Positions 45,847 to 55,421 of a stretch of 64,000 bases of DNA are shown one piece after another. Under the pieces are notes generated by a model that did not search any database, was not told the origin of the DNA, and saw only the letters and a program-made list of their open reading frames with translations. Both the position numbers and the translations under genes were made by a program. Origin of the DNA: Paenibacillus lentus (lineage in GTDB: Bacteria; Bacillota; Bacilli; Paenibacillales; Paenibacillaceae); NCBI RefSeq assembly GCF_003931855.1, contig NZ_CP034248.1:2790001-2854000 (forward strand), read 5' to 3'. Numbering within the stretch: the first letter of the stretch is position 1; each line of letters starts with the position of its first letter.

Positions 45847-47243
45847 TAAAAAGAAACTTGAGAGAAGTAGCAGCCATGTGCGGCGGAGAACTTCGCATGG
45901 CGGATGATGCCGAATTGACGATACAAGGTGTTACCACGGATTCTCGAAGTATTTCAGAGAACTGCTTATTTATTCCACTCACAGGAGAGCGGTTTGATGG
46001 GCATGATTTTGCAGCGGATTGTCTGGTGTCAGGTGCTGGCGCAGTACTGTGGGACAAAGCTAAGGGGCTGCCGCCAGGCCCTGCTGTTATCGTAGATGAT
46101 ACGCTCGGAGCTTTACAGCGGCTTGCCCAGAGTTATTTGCGGGAAAGCCGGGCAAGGGTCGTAGGAATTACGGGAAGCAATGGCAAGACGACGACGAAGG
46201 ACATCGTATTCGCTCTGCTCTCCACCACATTTAAGGTGCATAAGACCCAAGGGAATTTCAACAATCATATCGGGCTGCCGTTGACCATTCTTGCGATGCC
46301 TGCGGATGCGGATATTGTCGTGTTGGAGATGGGGATGAGCGGGCGCCACGAAATCGAATTGCTATCGAAGCTGGCCGAGCCGGAAGTGGCCGTCATTACG
46401 AATATAGGGGAAGCTCATTTGCTGCAGTTGGGCTCTAAACTGGAAATCGCCAGAGCTAAAATGGAAATTTTGGCGGGGTTGAAGTCGGGAGGGTTGCTTG
46501 TTTATGATGGCGATGAACCACTCCTTGCGGAGGTACTCCGTGAATCAGCTGCCTCCAACCCGGTTCACTTCAATACGACGACCTTTGGGCTCGATCCTCA
46601 GAATGATGATTACCCCGTAGAATTAATGTATATGGATGATAGTATGGTATTTACGTCCAGCGCTGGTGGCGATTCACAGCTTCACTTGCCTCTTCTGGGG
46701 CAGCACAACGTTATCAACGGTCTCGCGGCAATCGCCGTGGCTCGTTATTTCGGCGTGTCGGAACAGGCGATTAAGGAGGGGCTATCGGGAGTAAAGCTCA
46801 CCGGTATGCGGATCGAGGTTGTAAAAGGACGCAGTGGGATTACAATTTTGAATGATGCCTACAACGCCAGTCCAACCGCCATGAAAGCTGCTATCGGGGT
46901 GCTGGAGAATATGAAGGGCTATCGGAATAAGATTGCCGTATTGGGTGACATGCTGGAGCTAGGGCCGACCGAGAATGAGCTGCATCGGGAGATTGGTGGC
47001 TATATTTCCGCCGGCAAATTGGATCGATTGTTCACCTATGGCGCATTGGGAGCCAAAATTGCCGAAGGCGCTGCCGAGCATTTGGACCAAGAGAGCATTC
47101 ACGCATATACTGATAAAGCTGAACTCATATCGGAACTGTTGAGTGTACTGCATCCTAAAGATGTAGTGCTCGTTAAGGGATCTCGGGGAATGAGGCTAGA
47201 AGACGTCGTGGAGGCTGTCAAAAGCAGCGAACTACATCAATAA
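45843..47243 (+). CDS. murF: UDP-MurNAc-pentapeptide synthetase MurF
   Basis: Adds D-Ala-D-Ala to the UDP-MurNAc tripeptide; 466 residues. Mur ligase ATP loop [13 protein letters not shown] (about 109-121), [16 protein letters not shown], and the C-terminal [11 protein letters not shown] and VLGDMLELG motifs. GTG start at 45843 overlaps the murE stop. In the family, cytoplasmic activity precedes MraY, the next gene. Confidence 0.95.
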   Translation: MIKRNLREVAAMCGGELRMADDAELTIQGVTTDSRSISENCLFIPLTGERFDGHDFAADCLVSGAGAVLWDKAKGLPPGPAVIVDDTLGALQRLAQSYLRESRARVVGITGSNGKTTTKDIVFALLSTTFKVHKTQGNFNNHIGLPLTILAMPADADIVVLEMGMSGRHEIELLSKLAEPEVAVITNIGEAHLLQLGSKLEIARAKMEILAGLKSGGLLVYDGDEPLLAEVLRESAASNPVHFNTTTFGLDPQNDDYPVELMYMDDSMVFTSSAGGDSQLHLPLLGQHNVINGLAAIAVARYFGVSEQAIKEGLSGVKLTGMRIEVVKGRSGITILNDAYNASPTAMKAAIGVLENMKGYRNKIAVLGDMLELGPTENELHREIGGYISAGKLDRLFTYGALGAKIAEGAAEHLDQESIHAYTDKAELISELLSVLHPKDVVLVKGSRGMRLEDVVEAVKSSELHQ

Positions 47244-47266
47244 TACCGGCGAAAGGGGGGGAACCC

Positions 47267-48232
47267 GTGGATTTTGGACTTATACTGCTAACGATTGGAG
47301 TATCATTTATACTGGCTGTCATTTCAGCGCCACTGCTTATTCCACTTCTACGGCGAATGAAATTCGGACAACAGATTCGCGGTGAAGGACCGCAAAGCCA
47401 TCAGAAGAAAGCGGGTACGCCCACGATGGGCGGTATTGTCATCATATTGGCATTCACACTGGCTTTCCTGAAATTTTCGGTCATTAATACGGATTTTTAT
47501 ATATTGCTCGTAGCAACTCTAGGATTCGGCTTGATCGGTTTTCTGGATGATTATATTAAAATCGTATTTAAGCGTTCCTTAGGACTAACGCCGAGACAGA
47601 AATTGTTCGGACAGCTGCTTTTCGCCGGCATCATATGCGCCCTGCTTATTTCTGACGGGCATAGTACTGCGTTAGGTATACCAGGTACGAAAATCTCGTT
47701 TGATTGGGGGGCATGGTTCTACTATCCCTTTATTATTCTTATGATGCTTGCTATCAGCAATGCCGTGAATTTTACTGACGGACTTGATGGATTGCTGTCA
47801 GGAGTTAGTGCCATCGCTTTCGGTGCTTATGCCGTAATTGCAATGCAGGCCACATCCATCCCGGCTGCAGTATGTGCTGCCGCGATGATTGGCGCGGTAC
47901 TAGGATTTCTTGTGTTTAATGCCCATCCGGCTAAGGTGTTCATGGGAGATACCGGGTCGCTGGGTATCGGCGGCGCTATCGCTGCCATTGCGATTATAAC
48001 TAAAAGCGAATTGTTGTTCCTGGTGATCGGCGGGGTATTCGTCGTCGAGATGTTATCTGTGGTGCTTCAGGTGATTTCATTCAAAACACGGGGCAAACGA
48101 ATATTTAAAATGAGCCCGATTCACCACCATTTTGAGCTTTCGGGCTGGTCGGAGTGGCGGGTCGTCGTTACCTTTTGGGCTGTTGGTTTAGTGCTAGCGG
48201 GGTTTGGACTTTATCTATACAAGGGGTTGTAA
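47267..48232 (+). CDS. mraY: Phospho-N-acetylmuramoyl-pentapeptide transferase MraY
   Basis: Integral membrane enzyme (321 residues, about ten helices) that links UDP-MurNAc-pentapeptide to undecaprenyl phosphate, making lipid I. Conserved sites are [14 protein letters not shown] with the acidic pair, [12 protein letters not shown], and [12 protein letters not shown]; near the end [11 protein letters not shown] 47267 follows AAAGGGGGGG. It lies between murF and murD as in most Firmicutes. Confidence 0.96.
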   Translation: MDFGLILLTIGVSFILAVISAPLLIPLLRRMKFGQQIRGEGPQSHQKKAGTPTMGGIVIILAFTLAFLKFSVINTDFYILLVATLGFGLIGFLDDYIKIVFKRSLGLTPRQKLFGQLLFAGIICALLISDGHSTALGIPGTKISFDWGAWFYYPFIILMMLAISNAVNFTDGLDGLLSGVSAIAFGAYAVIAMQATSIPAAVCAAAMIGAVLGFLVFNAHPAKVFMGDTGSLGIGGAIAAIAIITKSELLFLVIGGVFVVEMLSVVLQVISFKTRGKRIFKMSPIHHHFELSGWSEWRVVVTFWAVGLVLAGFGLYLYKGL

Positions 48233-48236
48233 AATC

Positions 48237-49661
48237 ATGAAACATCCTGAACAATACCGGGGTCGGCAGGTTGTTGTCCTGGGCCTTGCGAGAAGCGGCG
48301 TTCAAGTTGCCAAAACCCTGCATCGCCATGGCGCGGTCGTAACTGTAAATGACAAAAAGGACAGAGATCAATGTCCCGAAGCTTCTGAATTGGAGGCTTT
48401 GGGAATTTCTGTTCTATGCGGGGGGCATCCCGATGAGCTGATCCATCAGGAGATAGAGCTCGTTATTAAAAACCCGGGTATTCCCTATAGTGCACCGCCC
48501 GTCGTTAAAGCGCTGGACCTGGGCATCGACGTCGTCACCGAGGTTGAGGTCGCCTATCATTTATGCGCAGCGCCTATGATCGGCATTACAGGATCTAACG
48601 GAAAGACGACGACAACGACATGGATCGGCAATATACTGCAATCAGCTGGCCTACATCCGATTATCGCAGGCAATATCGGAACGCCGCTTTGTGAGTCTGC
48701 GGAAGAAGCGCATACGGACAACTGGATGGTCGTAGAGCTTAGCAGCTTCCAGCTAAAGGGGATAGCGCAATTTCGTCCAGCAATCGGCGTGCTGCTCAAT
48801 GTAGCAGAGACGCATCTGGATTATCACGGTTCAATGGAAGACTATATTTCTTCCAAAGCAAAGCTGTTCGTGAATCAGACGGAAGAGGATACCGCCGTCA
48901 TTAACTGGGATGACCCGGTTTGTCGTGAGCTTGTCCCTTATATTAGAGCAAAACTTCTCCCGTTCTCTATGACGGAGCGACTACAAGCGGAGGGGGTTTA
49001 CATTGAACCTCCGTATTTGCCGCATGAACAGCATGGAGGGCTAAGAACTATTGTCTACAAAAGTTCTGAAGGAACTGTGACTGATATTATTCAGGTGGAT
49101 GAGATCGGCTTGCCTGGTCGTTTTAATGTGGAGAACGCGCTGGCGGCAATTGCCGCCTGCCTCGCAGCGGGGATGAGTTCGGAGCAGCTTGCTTCGCCAC
49201 TTCGTTCATTCCGGGGTGTGGAGCATCGTCTGGAATATGTAGGTGCCAAAGATGGCGTAACCTACTATAATAACTCGAAAGCGACGAATTCAAAGGCGAC
49301 AATGATGGCGATCGAGGCGCTGGATGCGCCGATTGTGCTCGTTGCCGGAGGGTTGGATCGCGGTTCTGATTACGTGGAGCTGGTTCCTGCATTTAAGGAC
49401 AAGGTTAAAGCCGTGGTAGCTCTGGGAGAGACGAAAGAGAAAATAGCTCATATTGCAAAGCTGGCCGGATTACCGGACGCGTTGCTTGTCGATACTGGAG
49501 ACAGTGCTGCCGATACACTGCGTACGGCTACTCGCAAGGCTGCCGAGCTGGCAGAGCCGGGGGATATTGTTCTGCTATCACCTGCCTGCGCCAGCTGGGA
49601 CATGTTTGCTTCTTACGAGGAACGGGGACGCATTTTTAAAGAGGCAGTGCATACCCTTTAA
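48237..49661 (+). CDS. murD: UDP-MurNAc-alanine–D-glutamate ligase MurD
   Basis: Adds D-glutamate to UDP-MurNAc-L-alanine; 474 residues. N-terminal UDP-binding Rossmann part (VVVLGLARSGVQVAK), ATP loop [14 protein letters not shown] near 119, NNSKATN and the C-terminal SPACASWDMF motif. An ATG at 48204 is inside mraY; ATG 48237 follows AAGGGGTTG and is chosen. A T-less hairpin (49660-49687) lies between its stop and spoVE. Confidence 0.95.
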   Translation: MKHPEQYRGRQVVVLGLARSGVQVAKTLHRHGAVVTVNDKKDRDQCPEASELEALGISVLCGGHPDELIHQEIELVIKNPGIPYSAPPVVKALDLGIDVVTEVEVAYHLCAAPMIGITGSNGKTTTTTWIGNILQSAGLHPIIAGNIGTPLCESAEEAHTDNWMVVELSSFQLKGIAQFRPAIGVLLNVAETHLDYHGSMEDYISSKAKLFVNQTEEDTAVINWDDPVCRELVPYIRAKLLPFSMTERLQAEGVYIEPPYLPHEQHGGLRTIVYKSSEGTVTDIIQVDEIGLPGRFNVENALAAIAACLAAGMSSEQLASPLRSFRGVEHRLEYVGAKDGVTYYNNSKATNSKATMMAIEALDAPIVLVAGGLDRGSDYVELVPAFKDKVKAVVALGETKEKIAHIAKLAGLPDALLVDTGDSAADTLRTATRKAAELAEPGDIVLLSPACASWDMFASYEERGRIFKEAVHTL

Positions 49662-49687
49662 GTAGGGGGGTGGAAAAGCCCCTACTT
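49660..49687 (+). other. Hairpin between murD and spoVE without a T-run
   Basis: AAGTAGGGG (49660-49668) pairs perfectly with CCCCTACTT (49679-49687). No T-run follows, so termination is unlikely; it may set RNA processing or stability within the dcw message. Confidence 0.5.
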
Positions 49688-49710
49688 TCAGTTAAGAGGT
49701 GGCTTCCACG

Positions 49711-50808
49711 ATGAGCAAAAATCGCATGGCGCCGGATTTCTGGCTAATGTCCAGCATATTGGGACTGCTGGCAATAGGGATTATCATGGTATATAGCGCG
49801 GGCTCTGTTCTCGCTTTTCATGATTACGGGGACTCCTTCTATTTCGTCAAGCGGCAGCTGCTATTCGCCATACTAGGGCTTGCGGCGATGTTGTTTATGA
49901 TGAACCTGGATTATCGCCATTTGCGCAAGTTTGCAAAAATCGGCTTGCTGGTCTGTTTCGCCCTGCTCATCATCGTGCTTATTCCCGGAATAGGCGTCGT
50001 TCGCGGCGGAGCCCGGAGCTGGCTCGGCATAAGCTCCTTCGGCATCCAGCCCTCCGAGTTTATGAAGCTCGGGATGATTTTGTTTCTATCCTATTGGCTC
50101 AGCAAGGAAGATTACAAGATTACGATGTTTACGAAAGGGCTATTGCCCCCGCTGGGCGTGATGGGCCTTGCGTTTGGCCTCATTATGCTGCAGCCGGATT
50201 TGGGGACTGGCACGGTTATGATGGGAGCGGCCCTGCTTATTGTGTTTACCGCGGGAGCAAGGGTTAAACATCTGGCTGGACTGGCTGCAGTTGGCGTAAT
50301 AGGGTTTGCGGGGCTCATATTGGCTGCTCCCTACCGTTTGCAGAGAATTACCGCCTTTCTTGATCCATGGTCTGACCCGCTTGGAGCGGGGTATCAAATT
50401 ATTCAATCGCTTTACGCGATCGGGCCAGGCGGATTGGCAGGTCTTGGGCTAGGAATGAGCCGCCAGAAATACAGCTATGTTCCTGAGCCACAGACGGATT
50501 TTATCTTCTCTATTTTGGCAGAGGAGCTTGGCTTTATTGGTGGATTGCTAGTTCTCCTTCTATTCCTCATATTAGTATGGAGGGGTATGAGAGTGGCGAT
50601 GACAGTGGAGGACAGCTTTGGGAGCTTGCTTGCCGTCGGTATTGTCGGTATGGTTGCTGTACAGGTTGTCATCAATATCGGCGTCGTCATCGGTCTCATG
50701 CCTGTCACAGGCATTACTTTGCCGCTGATCAGCTATGGGGGCTCCTCGCTCACGTTAATGCTGACAGCGCTTGGTATTTTATTGAATTTATCCCGTTATG
50801 CGAGGTGA
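49711..50808 (+). CDS. spoVE: SEDS glycosyltransferase, SpoVE/FtsW type
   Basis: A polytopic SEDS protein of 365 residues with about ten helices that polymerises glycan strands from lipid II with a partner class B PBP. Visible family blocks: MVYSAG, GGARSWLG, QPSEFMKLG, LQPDLGTG, DPWSDPLGAGYQ, QTDFIFSILAEELGF and the late GGSSLT. Its place between murD and murG is that of B. subtilis spoVE, but sequence alone does not separate SpoVE from FtsW; a second copy elsewhere would settle it. AAGAGGTGG precedes ATG 49711. Confidence 0.9.
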   Translation: MSKNRMAPDFWLMSSILGLLAIGIIMVYSAGSVLAFHDYGDSFYFVKRQLLFAILGLAAMLFMMNLDYRHLRKFAKIGLLVCFALLIIVLIPGIGVVRGGARSWLGISSFGIQPSEFMKLGMILFLSYWLSKEDYKITMFTKGLLPPLGVMGLAFGLIMLQPDLGTGTVMMGAALLIVFTAGARVKHLAGLAAVGVIGFAGLILAAPYRLQRITAFLDPWSDPLGAGYQIIQSLYAIGPGGLAGLGLGMSRQKYSYVPEPQTDFIFSILAEELGFIGGLLVLLLFLILVWRGMRVAMTVEDSFGSLLAVGIVGMVAVQVVINIGVVIGLMPVTGITLPLISYGGSSLTLMLTALGILLNLSRYAR

Positions 50809-50814
50809 GAAACT

Positions 50815-51933
50815 ATGCGCGTCGTGCTAAGCGGCGGCGGAACGGGGGGGCATATTTATCCCGCTCTGGCGATTGCGAATCAATGCGGTGCGGAATACCC
50901 TGATTCTGAATTTTTATATATTGGCGGAGAACGAGGGCTAGAGAGCTCTTTAGTACCCAAGGAGAATATTCCTTTTAGAGCTATAAATATTACCGGCTTT
51001 CGACGAAAACTATCATTGGATAACGTCAAGACAGTTATTCGTTTTATGAGAGGCGTGCGTACTTCCAAGCGCCTATTGCGCGATTTCAAGCCGGATGTCG
51101 TGATCGGCACGGGGGGGTACGTTTGCGGTCCGGTTGTATATGCGGCGGCCAAGCTAGGCATTCCGTGCATCATCCATGAGCAGAATGCGGTACCCGGACT
51201 AACGAATCGCTTCCTGAGCAAATATGTTTCTACGGTAGCCGTCAGCTTCGAAGGCTCCGGGGCCTCCTTTCCGGCGGCGAAGAAAATAATTTATACCGGA
51301 AATCCGCGGGCCACAACTGTATTTGAAGCGGATAAAAATAAGGGATATGTCTCTCTTCGGCTTCCCCAAGGCAGTCCGATCGTTCTTGTAGTCGGCGGTA
51401 GCCGCGGAGCGAAGGCCATTAACGAAGCGATGATTGATATGGCCCCTTCTATCGGCAAGCTTGGACATGTTTCATTTATTTATGTTACCGGAGAAAGTTA
51501 CTATGAAAATACGAAAACAGCGATTGCTGCTAAGCTAGGTGAGATGCCCGGTAATTTGCGGATACTGCCTTACGTGCATAATATGCCCGAGGTACTGGCA
51601 TGCACCTCGTTAATCGTAAATCGGGCGGGAGCATCTTTTTTAGCGGAAATCACAGCTTTAGGAATACCGTCTATTTTGATTCCTTCCCCGAATGTCACGA
51701 ATAATCATCAGGAGAAAAACGCGAGATCGCTAGAGATGTCAGGAGCATCTGAGGTGATTGTTGAGCCGGATTTGAATGGCAGCTCATTATTTGCGGCTAT
51801 AGAACGCATTATGACTGATTCCTCTCTTCACCGTTCGATGTCCGCTGCAGCCAAGCAGCTCGGGAAGCCGGAATCGGCTCATTTGGTCGTGGAAGAAATG
51901 CGAAGGCTCGTTCGAAATCAAGGAAAACGTTAA
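50815..51933 (+). CDS. murG: Lipid II synthase MurG
   Basis: Membrane-associated GT-B glycosyltransferase that adds GlcNAc to lipid I; 372 residues. The N-terminal Gly-rich loop LSGGGTGGHIYPALA, IGTGGYVCGPVVYAA, HEQNAVPGLTNR, and VVGGSRGA in the second lobe, with NRAGASFLAEI for the UDP-GlcNAc site. ATG 50815 lies 6 bases after spoVE behind GAGGTGAG. After it the cluster pauses for a 212-base gap. Confidence 0.96.
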   Translation: MRVVLSGGGTGGHIYPALAIANQCGAEYPDSEFLYIGGERGLESSLVPKENIPFRAINITGFRRKLSLDNVKTVIRFMRGVRTSKRLLRDFKPDVVIGTGGYVCGPVVYAAAKLGIPCIIHEQNAVPGLTNRFLSKYVSTVAVSFEGSGASFPAAKKIIYTGNPRATTVFEADKNKGYVSLRLPQGSPIVLVVGGSRGAKAINEAMIDMAPSIGKLGHVSFIYVTGESYYENTKTAIAAKLGEMPGNLRILPYVHNMPEVLACTSLIVNRAGASFLAEITALGIPSILIPSPNVTNNHQEKNARSLEMSGASEVIVEPDLNGSSLFAAIERIMTDSSLHRSMSAAAKQLGKPESAHLVVEEMRRLVRNQGKR

Positions 51934-51954
51934 GGATTTGCGGGGGCTGGGCTT

Positions 51955-52005
51955 TTGTCACACTCTTACTTGAGAGGGCATAAGATACCATATAAATCGT
52001 GACAA
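51955..52005 (+). promoter_or_regulatory. Inverted repeat with a sporulation-type -10-like element before murB
   Basis: TTGTCAC (51955-51961) and GTGACAA (51999-52005) form an inverted repeat 37 bases apart. Between them CATAAGATA (51979-51987) fits the mother-cell SigK/SigE -10 form CATANNNTA, with CAC 17 bases upstream. This is in the largest gap of the Mur gene block. Confidence 0.35.
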
Positions 52006-52145
52006 TCCATGCGGGGCAGAAGGATGAACGTCAATCTGCGTCTACGCAAACCCATGCAGCCGGTGAAATTATATGGATAAACCGATCATCGGACGGCCTG
52101 ATTTCCGTACGGGATTCGGCATGTTAGTCAAGGAGGGATTTTCAG

Positions 52146-53051
52146 ATGCAGCAGTGGATTTCGAAATTGTCAGAACAGGAAGTGGGCGAGGTCATTCCTA
52201 ATGAGCCAATGTCGAAGTATACGACTTGGAAAATAGGAGGACCGGCCGACGCTCTGATCGTCCCAGAGAACAAATGGCAGCTGGCCAACTTGATACGCCG
52301 GCTTTATGAAGAGCGGATTCCTTGGTTAATGGTGGGGAAAGGCTCTAACATGCTTGTTTCCGATAAGGGCATTAGAGGTGCGGTGATCAAACTGGGTGGA
52401 GAAATGGAGCAGATCCAATTTCGGGGAACCGAGGTCGAAGCGGGGGGAGGCGCCTCGTTTGTAAGACTGAGCATTATGGCGGGGAAGGAAGGCATGACCG
52501 GTCTGGAATTTGCTGGGGGGATTCCGGGAACCGTCGGTGGAGCCGTATATATGAACGCCGGCGCTCACGGGTCTGATGTGTCACGGATATTTAAATCCGC
52601 TGAAATTGTTCTGGAGACGGGTGAGTTGGTAACTTATCATGCACAGGATATGGACTTTTCATACCGCCATTCCATCTTGCATGGGAGCCGAGGCGTGGTG
52701 GCGAATGCCATCTTCACCTTGGAGGAGGGGGATCGCCTGGAGATTGCGGCCGCCATGGCTTCCTATAAGGATCGCCGCCGAAAGACTCAACCGCTGCAGC
52801 AACCGTGCGCGGGGAGCGTATTCCGAAACCCGGCAGGGGATTATGCAGCTAGGTTGATTGAAGCGGCGGGCCTCAAGGGGCGGAGCATAGGCGGAGCGCA
52901 AATATCCGAGCTGCATGCCAATTTCATTGTCAATACGGGGCAAGCGACAGCAGAGGACGTTCTCGCGCTCATGGAGCTAATCAAAGATACCATTGCTACT
53001 AGGAATGAAATTGCTTTGGTGCCGGAGGTTTACTTCGTGGGTGAACGGTAA
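52146..53051 (+). CDS. murB: UDP-N-acetylenolpyruvoylglucosamine reductase MurB
   Basis: FAD enzyme (301 residues) that reduces the enolpyruvyl product of MurA to UDP-MurNAc. FAD-binding MVGKGSNMLVSDKG, GLEFAGGIPGTVGGAVYMN, FSYRHSIL, and the catalytic GSVFRNP serine; the length and missing insert fit the type II MurB of Bacilli. AAGGAGGGA at 52131-52139 precedes ATG 52146. murA follows after 16 bases, so both steps of UDP-MurNAc synthesis are adjacent but in reversed pathway order. Confidence 0.95.
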   Translation: MQQWISKLSEQEVGEVIPNEPMSKYTTWKIGGPADALIVPENKWQLANLIRRLYEERIPWLMVGKGSNMLVSDKGIRGAVIKLGGEMEQIQFRGTEVEAGGGASFVRLSIMAGKEGMTGLEFAGGIPGTVGGAVYMNAGAHGSDVSRIFKSAEIVLETGELVTYHAQDMDFSYRHSILHGSRGVVANAIFTLEEGDRLEIAAAMASYKDRRRKTQPLQQPCAGSVFRNPAGDYAARLIEAAGLKGRSIGGAQISELHANFIVNTGQATAEDVLALMELIKDTIATRNEIALVPEVYFVGER

Positions 53052-53067
53052 ACTCGGAGGTGATACA

Positions 53068-54348
53068 TTGGACAAATTGGTGATTGAAGGTGGGAATCCC
53101 CTATCAGGAACCATTCAAATCCATGGAGCTAAAAATGCCGCACTGCCTATTTTGGCTGCCAGCCTACTGTCTGAAGGGGCGGTGCAACTTCGAAATGTTC
53201 CTCGTTTGCTCGATATTGATGTTATGCTTGGCATTTTGAGCCGATTAGGCTGTAAAACGGTTCACATGGGCGACACCGTCATGGTTGATGCCAGAGGTGC
53301 TGATTCCAGCCATGTGCCAGAGGATTTGATGAAGCAAATGCGTTCTTCAATTTTTTTAATGGGGCCGCTGTTAGCGAGATTTAAAGAGGTATGCATCTAT
53401 CAGCCTGGCGGCTGTGCGATCGGCGAGCGGAAGATTGACTTACATTTGCGAGGACTACAGGCGCTTGGAGCCGTGATTGAAGAGCAAGATCAACAGATTT
53501 GGTGCAGGGCAAACAAGCTTGTGGGCAGTGATATTCATCTTGATTACCCGAGCGTGGGCGCCACGGAGAATATTATGATGGCTGCAGCGCTCGCAAAAGG
53601 TACAACTGTAATTACGAATGCGGCACGGGAGCCTGAAATTCAGGATTTGCAAAATTTCCTTAACGCGATGGGTGCAAGCATAATGGGGGCCGGCACGGAT
53701 ACCATTACAATACAGGGAGTCGACCGTCTCTATCCCTGCGATTACGAGATTATTCCAGATCGAATTGTGGCGGGGACAGCACTAATCGCTGCAGCAGCCA
53801 CGAGAGGGACGGTTACCTTAACCGGCTGCAATCCTTCTCATCTTGCCTCATTGCTGCATGTGCTGCGCCGGGCTGGTGTTCAAATCAGTACCTACAATGA
53901 TATAATAACTGTAAGCAGTATAGGCCGCCTTAAAGCGGTAGAACGCATCGTAACCTCGCCCTATCCATCTTTTCCGACGGATTTGCAGTCTCAGGTTATG
54001 GTCTTACTATCTTTAGCAGATGGGGTAAGCTTAATGAAAGAGACAGTGTTTGAAGGTCGTTTCAAACACGTTGATGAATTGGTACGGATGGGTGCAGATA
54101 TTTCTGTGGATATGAACGCAGCAATTATTCGCGGAATGCCAAGATTGTACGGTGCTACTGTGGAAGCGACGGATTTGAGAGCCGGTGCCGCACTCGTGAT
54201 TGCCGGATTAGCCGCACAAGGCAAGACGATCGTTGAACAGGTGTACCACATTGACCGTGGATATGATCGGATAGAAATGATGTTTCAGCGATTGGGGGGC
54301 ATTGTAAGGCGTGATGCTCCTGTGCTGAAGCAGTTGGATCTAGCATGA
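53068..54348 (+). CDS. murA: UDP-N-acetylglucosamine 1-carboxyvinyltransferase MurA
   Basis: First committed step of peptidoglycan synthesis: adds enolpyruvate to UDP-GlcNAc. The 426-residue protein begins with GAKNAALPILAA, has the active Cys116 in QPGGCAIGER (the residue attacked by fosfomycin), and YPSFPTDLQSQ. Start is TTG 53068 with TCGGAGGTGA at 53054-53063. A frame from 52993 would run inside murB. In B. subtilis murAA is elsewhere; here it is within the dcw cluster. Confidence 0.95.
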   Translation: MDKLVIEGGNPLSGTIQIHGAKNAALPILAASLLSEGAVQLRNVPRLLDIDVMLGILSRLGCKTVHMGDTVMVDARGADSSHVPEDLMKQMRSSIFLMGPLLARFKEVCIYQPGGCAIGERKIDLHLRGLQALGAVIEEQDQQIWCRANKLVGSDIHLDYPSVGATENIMMAAALAKGTTVITNAAREPEIQDLQNFLNAMGASIMGAGTDTITIQGVDRLYPCDYEIIPDRIVAGTALIAAAATRGTVTLTGCNPSHLASLLHVLRRAGVQISTYNDIITVSSIGRLKAVERIVTSPYPSFPTDLQSQVMVLLSLADGVSLMKETVFEGRFKHVDELVRMGADISVDMNAAIIRGMPRLYGATVEATDLRAGAALVIAGLAAQGKTIVEQVYHIDRGYDRIEMMFQRLGGIVRRDAPVLKQLDLA

Positions 54349-54360
54349 TGATGCCTTGAA

Positions 54361-54385
54361 TTATCCCCTCCAGAGGAGGGGATAA
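54361..54385 (+). other. Hairpin between murA and divIB without a T-run
   Basis: TTATCCCCTCC (54361-54371) pairs perfectly with GGAGGGGATAA (54375-54385), loop AGA. AGGCTTTG follows, so it is not a normal terminator. A processing or stability element is more likely. Confidence 0.5.
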
Positions 54386-54421
54386 AGGCTTTGTACATTA
54401 CAAATATATCGGAGAAATGTT

Positions 54422-55177
54422 ATGTCTAAAGCCAATGTACCCGTGTTAAAGCAACCCAAACCGAAGAGGAAAAACAGCAAGAAAATAACCGGGATTTTGA
54501 TTTTATTATGTTTGTCTCTGCTTGCTGTGCTCTTTTTCCGTTCTTCTTTAAGTAAAATTTCCAGTATAACGTTTGAAGGCAGCGCGTATACTTCCGAGGA
54601 GAAATTATTGGAAATTAGCGGACTGGAGCTAGGTGCTCCGTTCTTTGGAACGAGCTCGGAGACGATTGCGAAGCGTATGAAGAAAATTCCATCCATTGAG
54701 GTAGCGGAAGTGGACAAGCTTTTTCCTGGAGGAATTATGATCCGTATCAAGGAATATCCGCTGGCAGCCTATGAACTGACCGTCGACGACGGCTTGAAAG
54801 GCCTTCTTGCGAACGGGACGAAGATCAGCTTGGGTATCGGATCGATGCCGATGCAGAGGCCGATTTTGACCGGATGGAGGGAGGATGACCCGAATTTGGC
54901 TAAGCTCTGTGAGGCATTAGCGCAAATTCCGGAAGAACAGGTCTCTGATATTTCAGAAATCGTACCCTCTCCAACGTTGTCTTATCCTGATAGGGTCAAG
55001 CTGTACACAGGCTCTAAATTCGAAGTGGTGACGGCCATTTCATTGCTCCCGGCAAAGCTGGAATACATGAACTTTATTCTGGAGTCTCAGGATCCTGGCA
55101 TACTTACGATGCTGGAGGCTGACTCGTATGTACCCTACGAGCCTCATGAGGAACAAAATGATACTACTCATGAGTGA
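54422..55177 (+). CDS. divIB: Cell division protein DivIB/FtsQ
   Basis: A 251-residue bitopic division protein: Lys-rich cytoplasmic start (10-25), one membrane helix (about 24-42), then an extracytoplasmic POTRA domain (about 46-115, ISSITFEGSAYTSEEKLLEISGLELG) and the beta domain. It bridges FtsL–DivIC to the septal synthases. GGAGA precedes ATG 54422. It ends the Mur block; the ylxW, ylxX and sbp genes found next in B. subtilis are absent. Confidence 0.9.
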   Translation: MSKANVPVLKQPKPKRKNSKKITGILILLCLSLLAVLFFRSSLSKISSITFEGSAYTSEEKLLEISGLELGAPFFGTSSETIAKRMKKIPSIEVAEVDKLFPGGIMIRIKEYPLAAYELTVDDGLKGLLANGTKISLGIGSMPMQRPILTGWREDDPNLAKLCEALAQIPEEQVSDISEIVPSPTLSYPDRVKLYTGSKFEVVTAISLLPAKLEYMNFILESQDPGILTMLEADSYVPYEPHEEQNDTTHE

Positions 55178-55331
55178 AAAACAATGGTAAAATACATTTT
55201 ATGGGCTAGTTTTTAAAGATGCCTTTTTTCGAAGCTCGTATAAATGGACATAGAGGACTGTAAACCTACTCTATCGCTACCTTTATCCTACTTTTATGCA
55301 AAAGATGGAATTCAAAAAAATTGTAGAAAAA

Positions 55332-55360
55332 AGAGGGAAAGGTAAAACGGCGTTGAATAT
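55332..55360 (+). promoter_or_regulatory. SigH-like promoter of ftsAZ
   Basis: AGAGGGAAA (55332-55340), 11-base spacer, GTTGAATAT (55352-55360). This agrees with the SigH pattern RnAGGAwWW-N11-12-RnnGAATww apart from one base. It lies 61 bases before the ftsA start, in the 244-base gap after divIB. B. subtilis ftsAZ also has a SigH promoter for sporulation septation. Confidence 0.6.
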
Positions 55361-55421
55361 GTAGAGAGTGCATTTAATATGGTTATAACAATTTTGAATG
55401 GGAAATAGGAGGTGCCAGAGC

